Shown here piece by piece: positions 32,836-40,335 of a stretch of 64,000 nucleotides of DNA (position 1 is its first letter; each line of letters opens with the position of its first letter). A program made the translations under genes and the position numbers. The notes below the pieces were generated by a model. The model was not told the origin of the DNA. It did no database searches and saw nothing but the letters and a program-made list of their open reading frames with translations. This DNA comes from Dethiosulfatarculus sandiegensis (GTDB lineage: Bacteria; Desulfobacterota; Desulfarculia; Desulfarculales; Desulfarculaceae), in NCBI RefSeq assembly GCF_000931935.2, contig NZ_AZAC01000002.1:124001-188000 (forward strand), in the 5' to 3' direction.

Positions 32836-34155
32836 ATGGCCGAGTTTCTGCCTTTTCTCATGTTTGTGGCCCTGGCCGTATTCATTATGATCGGTTATCC
32901 GGTGGCCTTCACCCTGGGCGGCCTGGCCCTGGTTTTCGGATTGCTGGGTTTTGGACTGGATTTCTTCACCCTGTTGCCCATGCGTATATGGGGAAGGATG
33001 AGCAGCTTCACCCTGGTTGCCGTGCCGTTATTCATCTTCATGGGTGTGTTTTTAGATCGCTCCGGTTTGGCTGAAGACCTTCTGGACACCATGGCCCTTT
33101 TGTTTGGCCGTATCAGGGGCGGTGTGGCGGTATCCGTGGTGGTGGTGGGAGCCATGTTGGCAGCTTCCACCGGAATCATGGGAGCCACCGTCGTCACCAT
33201 GGGCGTGATCTCCCTTCCCCTGATGTTGAAACGGAAATACTCCACAGAGCTGGCAACAGGAACCATCTGTGCGGCCAGCACCCTGGGCCAGATTATTCCC
33301 CCTTCCATCTCCCTGGTTATTTTAGGGGACATCATGGGCATTTCCGTGGGGGAGCTCTTCATGGGCGCCGTAATCCCCGGTTTGATGTTGGTGGGGCTTT
33401 ACATTGCCTATATTTTAATTTACTCCTGGCGTCACCCTGAGTCGGCCCCGGGGCTCAGTGATGAAGAGATGGCCAGCATTACTCCCAAGGAGTTGACTGT
33501 CCGAGTGTTCAAGGCGCTTTTGCCTCCCGCCGGTTTGATTCTCACCGTGCTCGGCTCCATCTTTTTGGGTGTTGCTTCTCCGACCGAGGCGGCCAGTGTG
33601 GGCGCCCTGGGAGCCATGCTTCTGACTGTTGTCCGGGGAAGAATGAGCCTTGACGTATTAAAGGATGTGATGCGTCAAACCACCCGGTTCACCTCCATGG
33701 CCTTTCTCATTCTTCTGGGCGCAACCACTTTTGGCCTGGTCTTCCGCTTCTTAGGCGGTGATGCCGCTTTAAAGCATTTTGTGAGCAGTTTTGGCGGTGG
33801 AGTGTGGGGCGTGATGATTCTGGTTATGGGAGTCCTTTTCGTGTTGGGCTTCTTCCTGGACTTCATTGAAATCACATTCATCATCATGCCTATCCTGGCG
33901 CCTATTGTTGACCACCTGGGTATAAACCCCATGTGGTTCTGCATCCTGGTTTGCCTCAACTTCCAGACTTCGTTCTTAACCCCTCCCTTTGGATTTGCCC
34001 TGTTCTATCTAAAAGGGGTTTGCCCGCCGGAAGTTCAAACAACTCAGATTTACAAAGGCATCATACCTTTTGTGGCTATTCAGCTTACGGGCATGATGCT
34101 GGTGGTGGTTTTCCCGGAACTTTGCACCTGGCTGCCGGGAGTGCTTTTTAAATAA
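32836..34155 (+). CDS. dctM: TRAP transporter large permease (DctM family)
   Basis: A 439-residue inner-membrane protein with about 12 TM segments. Family motifs: GYPVAFTLGGLALVFGL, VAVPLFIFMGVFLDRSG, AASTGIMGATVVTMGVISLP, ASTLGQIIPPSISLVI, GVASPTEAASVGALGAM and FLTPPFGFALFYLKGV. The RBS GGGGAG overlaps the dctQ end. It is the translocating subunit of the tripartite importer. Confidence 0.95.
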   Translation: MAEFLPFLMFVALAVFIMIGYPVAFTLGGLALVFGLLGFGLDFFTLLPMRIWGRMSSFTLVAVPLFIFMGVFLDRSGLAEDLLDTMALLFGRIRGGVAVSVVVVGAMLAASTGIMGATVVTMGVISLPLMLKRKYSTELATGTICAASTLGQIIPPSISLVILGDIMGISVGELFMGAVIPGLMLVGLYIAYILIYSWRHPESAPGLSDEEMASITPKELTVRVFKALLPPAGLILTVLGSIFLGVASPTEAASVGALGAMLLTVVRGRMSLDVLKDVMRQTTRFTSMAFLILLGATTFGLVFRFLGGDAALKHFVSSFGGGVWGVMILVMGVLFVLGFFLDFIEITFIIMPILAPIVDHLGINPMWFCILVCLNFQTSFLTPPFGFALFYLKGVCPPEVQTTQIYKGIIPFVAIQLTGMMLVVVFPELCTWLPGVLFK

Positions 34156-34173
34156 GCTTTATGTGCTTTAAAC

Positions 34174-34208
34174 AAAAAACCCTTCGGCCTTGGCCGAAGG
34201 GTTTTTTT
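34174..34208 (+). terminator. Intrinsic terminator of the TRAP operon
   Basis: AAAAAACCCTTCGGCC/GGCCGAAGGGTTTTTT stem, symmetrical. It lies between the convergent dctM and CheX-like genes and may act in both directions. Confidence 0.9.
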
Positions 34209-34243
34209 ATGCCTGAGAAATTGATTTGGCGCTTGGGCGGCCT

Positions 34244-34705
34244 TTAGGAATCCATACAGACCTCAACCACCACTTTGCCGTCCGGGCTGTCAAAGGGGAT
34301 CACCAGGGTGGGGTTGGAGACCAGATGCTTGATGGTGTGATCCTTGCCGTCCACAATGGAAGGGATGCCGGCCTTTAAGCTAAGTCCTTCGTCGCTCAGC
34401 ACTCTACGGGCTGATCCTGAAATCATATTGGTGATCTCGCCGACTGCGTCCCTGACATCGTCGTCTACCTGGGTGATATCATCACCCAGCATGTTTTTCA
34501 TGACTGCCTTGATCAGGCCAAAGGTGAAAGAGACCGAAAGCGAGCCCACCGCCTCGCCTGAGATGCCTATGATTCCGGAAACATCGCCCATGGCTTTGGC
34601 ATTTTTTTTGATGTAGGGTTTGCCTGGCTGAAGGCTAACCCCTCCCATGGTGTTCAGCACTTCCATGGCTCCGCTTAAAAAGGGGTTGATATATCTGACG
34701 TCCAC
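34244..34705 (-). CDS. CheX-like chemotaxis phosphatase-family protein
   Basis: A 153-residue CheC/CheX-fold protein starting at GTG (AGGTGA 5 nt upstream). The family signature is DAVGEITNMISG, in which the Glu and Asn of E-x2-N are the CheY-P phosphatase residues. INPFLSGAMEVL at the start and IPFDSPDGKVVVEV at the end fit CheX. A close paralogue is encoded at 37706-38167 (about half of residues shared). No other che genes are in the window; a receiver protein is the expected substrate, and several stand-alone receivers are present (inference). Confidence 0.87.
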   Translation of the reverse strand: MDVRYINPFLSGAMEVLNTMGGVSLQPGKPYIKKNAKAMGDVSGIIGISGEAVGSLSVSFTFGLIKAVMKNMLGDDITQVDDDVRDAVGEITNMISGSARRVLSDEGLSLKAGIPSIVDGKDHTIKHLVSNPTLVIPFDSPDGKVVVEVCMDS

Positions 34706-34899
34706 TTTATCACCTCATCAGAGATTAAGCGCATGGGGCGGCTCAACTGCAGGGTTAACTCAGATCAAGAAGGAACTGAAACTTGATTCACAAATAAGTT
34801 TATATATCCCGAGAATTTGTGGTGTAAAGGAGTAACTTTCAAAAACCAGTTTGGTCATCAAGGTGGATTAAGCCGGGTTTTAAAAGTTTTCTTTTCCTT

Positions 34900-36234
34900 T
34901 CAAGCAATTAACATTAACCTGATGTCCATGACATTTGTCTTGGTGGGGCCGGTTATGACCAGGTCTTTTAAAGGGGCGAAGAAATTATAGGCGTCATGCT
35001 CGGCCAGGTATTCGGCTGGCTTCATACCCTTTGCAAGGGCTCTTTCAACCGTCTCCCCGTCCGCCCAGGCTCCGGCCGCGTCTGTGGGGCCATCGGTTCC
35101 GTCCGTACCGGCGCTTAAAACGAGCAGATTGTTTAATCCTGCAATCTCAAGGGCCGCGGCCAGGGCGAACTCCTGGTTACGCCCGCCCTTACCCGTGGAA
35201 TCTCCTAAATTGACCGTGGTTTCGCCGCCGGTGATCACCGCGCAGGGAGGGGAGAGGGGTTGGTCGGCCTCTACTATCTCTCTGGCAATGGCGGTGTGCA
35301 TGCGGGCGATCTCCTTGGTTTCTCCCTCTATGGTGGAACTCAAGACAAGGGTCTTATAACCCAGCTCCCCGGCCTTGGCCTTGGCATGACTCAACGCGCC
35401 TCTGTTGTTGGCAATAATAAAGGTGCCCACCTTTTTCAGGATAGTGTCCCCGGGTTTGGGAGTTTCCGGAAGCTCACCTGCCAGCCCCTTTTCAATGCGC
35501 TTTCTGACCACCTCTGGGACCTGGCCGTAGATATCGTATTTAGTCAGAATCTCCCGGCAGTCCTGCCAGGTGGAGTGATCCGCGACCGTGGGGCCGGAGG
35601 CGATTGAATCCAGCCGGTCGCCGACCACGTCGCTTATTATCAGACTCACAACCCGGGACGGGGTGGCCAGGCTGGCCAGGCCGCCTCCCTTTAACTTGCT
35701 CAAGTGTTTCCGTATGGTGTTAATCTCAACAATATCGGCGCCGCAGGCCAGAAGAAGGCTGGTGGTCTTTTGCTTGTCGGAAAGGGTTATCCCCTCTGCC
35801 GGGCTGACCAAAAGCGCGCTGCCCCCGCCGGAGATCAGGGAAAACACGAGCGTATTGGGCCCTGCGTACTCTGTGAGCAGCTCGGCTATACGGTTGCCCG
35901 CCTCCACCCCCCGTGCATCGGGAACCGGGTGGCTGGCCTCAGTTACTTTAATCAGCCTGGTGGGGCTTAGATGCCCGTCTTTCACCACCACCAAACCTCT
36001 TTTCAGGCGGTCGCCCAGAATATCCTCCAGCGCACTTGCCATGGGCGCCCCGGCCTTGCCCGCTCCCACGGCCACAATCCGGTCAAAATTGTCCAGGTCT
36101 ATTTCGCGGTCTTGAACCTTCAGTATGGAACCATTGAGTTGGATCGCCTTTTTTACGGCGTTATAGGGGTTTACCGCTTCCAAGGCTGAATCCAGGATCA
36201 TTTTGGCGTCTTTACGAAGATCTTTTTTGCTCAT
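34900..36234 (-). CDS. gckA: Glycerate 2-kinase (GckA/TtuD, MOFRL family)
   Basis: A 444-residue protein that phosphorylates glycerate in the cytoplasm. Motifs: IVAVGAGKAGAPMASALEDI, VVKDGHLSP, TEASHPVPDARGVEAGNRI, FSLISGGGSALLVSPAEGI, INTIRKHLSKLKGGGLA, LIISDVVGDRLDSIASGPTV and the C-terminal MOFRL stretch GGETTVNL, GGRNQEFALAAAL, SAGTDGTDGPTDAAGA. The product type (2-phosphoglycerate) follows from the family. It is single, facing the same way as the PilZ gene upstream. Confidence 0.94.
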   Translation of the reverse strand: MSKKDLRKDAKMILDSALEAVNPYNAVKKAIQLNGSILKVQDREIDLDNFDRIVAVGAGKAGAPMASALEDILGDRLKRGLVVVKDGHLSPTRLIKVTEASHPVPDARGVEAGNRIAELLTEYAGPNTLVFSLISGGGSALLVSPAEGITLSDKQKTTSLLLACGADIVEINTIRKHLSKLKGGGLASLATPSRVVSLIISDVVGDRLDSIASGPTVADHSTWQDCREILTKYDIYGQVPEVVRKRIEKGLAGELPETPKPGDTILKKVGTFIIANNRGALSHAKAKAGELGYKTLVLSSTIEGETKEIARMHTAIAREIVEADQPLSPPCAVITGGETTVNLGDSTGKGGRNQEFALAAALEIAGLNNLLVLSAGTDGTDGPTDAAGAWADGETVERALAKGMKPAEYLAEHDAYNFFAPLKDLVITGPTKTNVMDIRLMLIA

Positions 36235-36408
36235 TTTTTGTTCCTGACTGGAGGTTTAGGGTCAAGGGGCAAGGCGCCTTTGATTTGGTTTTGCAAAGGG
36301 CTGCATCTTCTTTTGGCAACTCGGGTTTGGCATATTGCCCGGCTGTTTATGCGCATGCGATGCGGCGCGTTTTGCTTAAGGTGTACACCTCGCCGGATAG
36401 ACAGGATT

Positions 36409-37173
36409 TTATTTTTCAAGCATACCAGAGCGGTGGGCCAGCCTGAAGCGCAATAAACGATGCAAAACCTCGGAAAGCTGTTTTCTCCTGGCCTGGTCCA
36501 GGTCCTCAAAGTGAATTGCCGTGTGGTAAAGGTTTGGTTTTCCGGCTTCCTGGAGGTTTTGGGTCCTAACCACCTCGGCATCGCTGACAAGTGACCAGCC
36601 TTCACTCTCTATGCAGACCGAAATCCTTTGCTTGAGTTCAAAGGCCATTGTACGATCATGAGAAAAGCGCACTCCGCCCAGGGAAATATCAACAATGGTC
36701 AGTTCTATCTGCTCCGGCCAGAGGTAGAGGTGCAGATCCTGATCCATCGGCGGAACTAGGCGAAAGTCCAGCCTTAAGGTAGACTGTTCAAGGGTTTGTG
36801 GCTGGTCCACCACCAGTACGGGTTCTGTAAGGGTTTGGGATAAACGGTAATTTTCAAAAATCCCTAAAAGCTGGGTTTTATACCCCACCCTGACCCATAC
36901 GCCGCCCGGCTCCAGGTTGTATTTGGCCAGAAAAGTGACCTCGATTTCCCGGCCTATATACCTTTGGGCAAGCGGCGGGGCGGTCTGCCCAAGTATAAGG
37001 CGGCCCGAGGGATGCAGGTCATGGAGGATGCTGGGCCTGGTGTCGATATAGTTTTTTTCCAGATCAATTGCTACAACTATATCAACCTGTCGGCCGGGGC
37101 GCAGACAAACACTTTTCAGCACCTCTTGCTTTGGCAGTCCGCGTGTCTTATTTTTCTTTTTTGAAGGTGCCAC
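36409..37173 (-). CDS. PilZ-domain protein (c-di-GMP receptor, YcgR-like layout)
   Basis: A 254-residue protein. The N-terminal part (about 20-120) is a beta-rich PilZN/YcgR-N-like domain. The C-terminal PilZ domain has LRLDFRL (an R-x3-R-type c-di-GMP-binding arm near residue 133) and TIVDISLGGVRFSHD (the D-x-S-x2-G motif near 165), so ligand binding is likely retained. The start is GTG with a poor RBS. The effect is probably on motility or envelope; no flagellar gene is in the window. Confidence 0.82.
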   Translation of the reverse strand: MAPSKKKNKTRGLPKQEVLKSVCLRPGRQVDIVVAIDLEKNYIDTRPSILHDLHPSGRLILGQTAPPLAQRYIGREIEVTFLAKYNLEPGGVWVRVGYKTQLLGIFENYRLSQTLTEPVLVVDQPQTLEQSTLRLDFRLVPPMDQDLHLYLWPEQIELTIVDISLGGVRFSHDRTMAFELKQRISVCIESEGWSLVSDAEVVRTQNLQEAGKPNLYHTAIHFEDLDQARRKQLSEVLHRLLRFRLAHRSGMLEK

Positions 37174-37278
37174 TTTTTTGATAAATGCTTTTCAGCCTTT
37201 TGCAAAAAAACCCGGCTGAGTCATGGTTGTAATTAAATAAATAAAAACCGCAAGGTTTTCTTGAGAAGGTGCAGGTTA

Positions 37279-37581
37279 ATGGTTTTTTTCATCAGAATAC
37301 TTGATTTCCTGAGCATGATATTAAACGCCTATATGTGGATCGTGATTGCCTCGGCGGTGATAACCTGGGTCAATCCGGATCCTTCCAACCCCATTGTACG
37401 TTTTCTTTACGGGGTCACGGAACCGGTTTTTTATCGTATCAGGCGTTTTATCCCCACTTTTTTCGGCGGGATAGACATCGCACCCATGATCCTGATTTTC
37501 GTGATCATTTTTGTGCAGCATGTATTGATCGGCGGACTGCAGAACCTGCTTATAGGTCAGGCGCTGGGGCCTTTACAGTAG
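37279..37581 (+). CDS. YggT-family membrane protein
   Basis: A 100-residue integral membrane protein with two blocks of hydrophobic helices (about 5-33 and 68-92) and the family core VITWVNPDPSNPIVRFLYGV followed by TEPVFYRIRRFIP. The ATG at 37279 has AGGT 5 nt upstream. YggT proteins are linked to cell division and osmotic stress in other bacteria, but their role is not settled. It diverges from the PilZ gene; no operon partner follows. Confidence 0.9.
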   Translation: MVFFIRILDFLSMILNAYMWIVIASAVITWVNPDPSNPIVRFLYGVTEPVFYRIRRFIPTFFGGIDIAPMILIFVIIFVQHVLIGGLQNLLIGQALGPLQ

Positions 37582-37676
37582 TCTTGTTTCAGGATTGAGG
37601 TTCGTTTATCCCTCAAAGCCGGTTTTCAGTTGAACCGGCTGCCGCAAGAACCCGGGAAAAATTGATTCGGTGCGCC

Positions 37677-37703
37677 AAAGGCGGTCTTTAAAAGACCGCC
37701 TTT
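37677..37703. terminator. Symmetrical terminator-like hairpin
   Basis: AAAGGCGGTCTTT/AAGACCGCCTTT lies between the convergent YggT and CheX-like genes, 3 bp after the latter's stop. The T-runs are short (three or four). Confidence 0.65.
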
Positions 37704-37705
37704 GC

Positions 37706-38167
37706 CTATTGGTTAAAGGTCACTTCAACCGTAAAATTACCTGCTTGGGTGCTGAAAGGGATGGCTATCACCGGTCCTTTCACCATGTGTTTGATGGAGT
37801 GGTTTTTTCCGCTGATAACCGAAGGTATGGCCGCCACCAGTTTCAGGCCAATGTCATCAAGCACCCTTCTGGCGTCGCCGGAGATCATGTTGGTAAGTTC
37901 GCCCACCGCGTCTTTGACTTCGTCGTTGACCTCTTTGATGGTTTCACCAAACATGTTTGAGACAATATTGCAGATGCAGTCGGCAGTGAAGGTTATTGAC
38001 AAGGATCCTCCCACGTCCCCTGTTATGCCTATGATGCCGGTGACATCTCCTTTGGCTTCATCAGCCTTCTTGACATAGGGCTTTCCCGCCGTGGCCTCGG
38101 TAAAGGCCATGGTTTTAAGCACTTTGATGGTTGCATCCAGAAAGGGATTGATGTATTCGACTTTCAT
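37706..38167 (-). CDS. CheX-like chemotaxis phosphatase-family protein
   Basis: A 153-residue paralogue of the protein at 34244-34705, of equal length and with the same motif order: INPFLDATIKVLKTM, GDVTGIIGITGDVGGSLSIT, the phosphatase signature DAVGELTNMISG and IPFSTQAGNFTVEV. GAGGAAAC precedes the ATG. It is single. The duplication suggests a dispersed two-member family acting on stand-alone receivers (inference). Confidence 0.88.
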   Translation of the reverse strand: MKVEYINPFLDATIKVLKTMAFTEATAGKPYVKKADEAKGDVTGIIGITGDVGGSLSITFTADCICNIVSNMFGETIKEVNDEVKDAVGELTNMISGDARRVLDDIGLKLVAAIPSVISGKNHSIKHMVKGPVIAIPFSTQAGNFTVEVTFNQ

Positions 38168-38295
38168 GTGATGTTTCCTCGGCCGGAGATCATAATCAAC
38201 TATGATTCTCTGATAATTGAACTTTTTTATAATAAAAGAATTAGCATCTCAAAACCAACAATACAAGGGCATCGGTCTGCTTAAGGGGGTTAGTA

Positions 38296-38856
38296 TTGCA
38301 AAAATGGCAAAATTTGGGTTCAAAGTTGGTATATGAAAACCCTGTTCTTACAGTGGAGAATGTGGTCCGCAGGCTTCCCGGCGCCGAACCTGCCGACTAC
38401 GTGGCCCTGCATGCGCCGGACTGGGTCAATGTCCTGGCTGTAACCCAAGATGGTAAAGTTGTTCTGATTAACCAGTGGAGACACGGTATCTGCGCTGAAA
38501 CCTTGGAAATACCCGGCGGAATGGTCGATCCCGGCGAGTCGCCTGAAAAGGCCGCCGCCAGGGAGCTTAAGGAAGAAACAGGGTTTGTATCAGACAACTG
38601 GTTAAAATTGGGTTCAGTGAATCCCAACCCGGCTTTGTTTGACAACCGCTGTTACACCTTTTTGGCTCTTGACGCCTGGCAGGAGGGTGAGGCCAGACCC
38701 GAAGACACCGAACAGATAGAAGTGCAGAAAGAACCCTTGCAGAACCTTCCGGAATTGGTAAGTCAAGGCCGGATCGACCATAGCCTGGTGGTCTCAGCCC
38801 TGGCCCTCTACTGGCTTAAATATCCCGGAAGCTTGCCTGTTGAACCCGCTGTGTAG
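38296..38856 (+). CDS. Nudix hydrolase, ADP-ribose pyrophosphatase-like
   Basis: A 186-residue Nudix protein. The Nudix box starts at GGMVDPGESPEKAAARELKE and continues ETGF, fitting G-x5-E-x7-RE-U-x-EE-x-GU, and is preceded by VNVLAVTQDGKVVLINQWRH, as in ADP-ribose/GDP-mannose hydrolases. PNPALFDNRCYTFLA follows. The start is TTG at 38296 with GGGGG about 6 nt upstream; the nearby ATG is out of frame. It lies 45 bp upstream of selA and may be co-transcribed. Confidence 0.88.
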   Translation: MQKWQNLGSKLVYENPVLTVENVVRRLPGAEPADYVALHAPDWVNVLAVTQDGKVVLINQWRHGICAETLEIPGGMVDPGESPEKAAARELKEETGFVSDNWLKLGSVNPNPALFDNRCYTFLALDAWQEGEARPEDTEQIEVQKEPLQNLPELVSQGRIDHSLVVSALALYWLKYPGSLPVEPAV

Positions 38857-38901
38857 TAAGTCTTGTGGGAAAGAAACCGATTTATGTGAGGTTAAATAAA
38901 T

Positions 38902-40314
38902 ATGAAAGACCAGAAACTCTTATCCGCCTTGCCCAAAGTAGACCAGGTGTTGGACCATCCTTTAATGACAGCCATGCTGAAGGAACTGCCCAAGGTGATT
39001 TTGCTAAAGGCGGTGCGAGAGCATCTGGATGAACTGCGAAACGTCATTTTGGCTGATAAGGGCCTTGCTCCGGAGGATCTTGCCCTGGAGGCTGTGGCTG
39101 ACAAATCCGCTCAAAAGGCCAGGGAACTGGCCCGTCCCAGTTTAAGGGAAGTGGTGAATGCCACCGGTGTTGTGGTTCATACCAATCTGGGGCGCTCACT
39201 TTTGGCGGAAAGCGCCTTGAAAAGGCTGCTTGCGCTTAATATTTCTTACAGCAACCTGGAATATGACCTGGAAAAAGGCAAAAGGGGCAGCCGTTACAGC
39301 CATGTGGAAGGCATTTTAAAGGAACTCACCGGCGCCGAGGCGGCGCTTGTGGTTAACAACAACGCAGCCGCGGTTTATCTGGCCCTGCAGACCCTGGCGG
39401 TCGGCAAAGAGGTTGTCTTGAGCCGGGGGCAGATGGTTGAGATAGGCGGTTCTTTTCGCATTCCGGATGTTATGGCCAGAAGCGGAGCTATCTTAAAGGC
39501 TGTGGGCGCAACCAATAAAACTCACCTCCACGACTATGAGAACGCCATAACCGAAGAGACCGGTCTTTTGCTGAAGGTTCACACCAGCAACTTTGCCATC
39601 GTTGGTTTTCATAAAGAGGTGCCTCTGAGCGAGCTCAAGGAGCTGGGACAGCGCTACGATCTGCCGGTGATGGAGGACCTGGGCTCCGGCTGCCTGGTGG
39701 ATTTTGCCACCTTGGGCCTTCCCACCGAACCCACGGTGCTGGATTCACTTAAACAGGGGGCGGATATTGTCACCTTTAGTGGAGACAAGCTTTTGGGCGG
39801 GCCCCAGGCCGGTATTATTCTGGGTGATAAAAACCTGGTGGAAAAACTCAAGAAGAATCCGGTGAACCGGGCCTTTCGCATAGATAAATTCACCCTGGCC
39901 GCCCTGGAGGCCACCCTTGAACTCTACCGGGATCAGAGCAAGGCCCTGGCTGAAATACCTACCTTGAGGATGATTTCATCCACCTACAGGGAGTTGACCG
40001 CCCGGGCCGCCGCTTTGGCCCGCCGCATCAACAATCTGAACCTGGACGAAGTGGAGGCTGTGACTGAAAATGGTGTCAGCCGGGTGGGCGGAGGGGCCCT
40101 GCCCCTGGCCGAGCCCCGGACCAAGTTGGTGAGGGTCAGAGTAAAGGGTCTCAGCGCCACCAGGCTGGAATCCCATTTCAGGGCCTTTAGCAAGCCTGTT
40201 ATCTGCCGTCTGGAAGACGGCCGGGTTCTTTTGGACGTACGCACCCTGCAAAAAGGGGATGCGAATATCATCGTCGAGGCAGTCAAACAGGCGGTTCAGC
40301 AATCCGCCGAATAA
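38902..40314 (+). CDS. selA: L-seryl-tRNA(Sec) selenium transferase
   Basis: A 470-residue PLP enzyme converting Ser-tRNA(Sec) to Sec-tRNA(Sec). Motifs: LPKVDQVLDHP at the start, VNATGVVVHTNLGRSLLAES, SRYSHVEGILKELTGAEAAL, VNNNAAAVYLAL, SRGQMVEIGGSFRIPDVM, HTSNFAIVGF, EDLGSGCLVD and the PLP Lys in FSGDKLLGGPQAGII. Full family length. It lies 15 kb from selB, not next to it, and is followed after 21 bp by the GGDEF-TPR gene. Confidence 0.96.
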   Translation: MKDQKLLSALPKVDQVLDHPLMTAMLKELPKVILLKAVREHLDELRNVILADKGLAPEDLALEAVADKSAQKARELARPSLREVVNATGVVVHTNLGRSLLAESALKRLLALNISYSNLEYDLEKGKRGSRYSHVEGILKELTGAEAALVVNNNAAAVYLALQTLAVGKEVVLSRGQMVEIGGSFRIPDVMARSGAILKAVGATNKTHLHDYENAITEETGLLLKVHTSNFAIVGFHKEVPLSELKELGQRYDLPVMEDLGSGCLVDFATLGLPTEPTVLDSLKQGADIVTFSGDKLLGGPQAGIILGDKNLVEKLKKNPVNRAFRIDKFTLAALEATLELYRDQSKALAEIPTLRMISSTYRELTARAAALARRINNLNLDEVEAVTENGVSRVGGGALPLAEPRTKLVRVRVKGLSATRLESHFRAFSKPVICRLEDGRVLLDVRTLQKGDANIIVEAVKQAVQQSAE

Positions 40315-40335
40315 AAAAACAGGGGAGGGGAAGCC

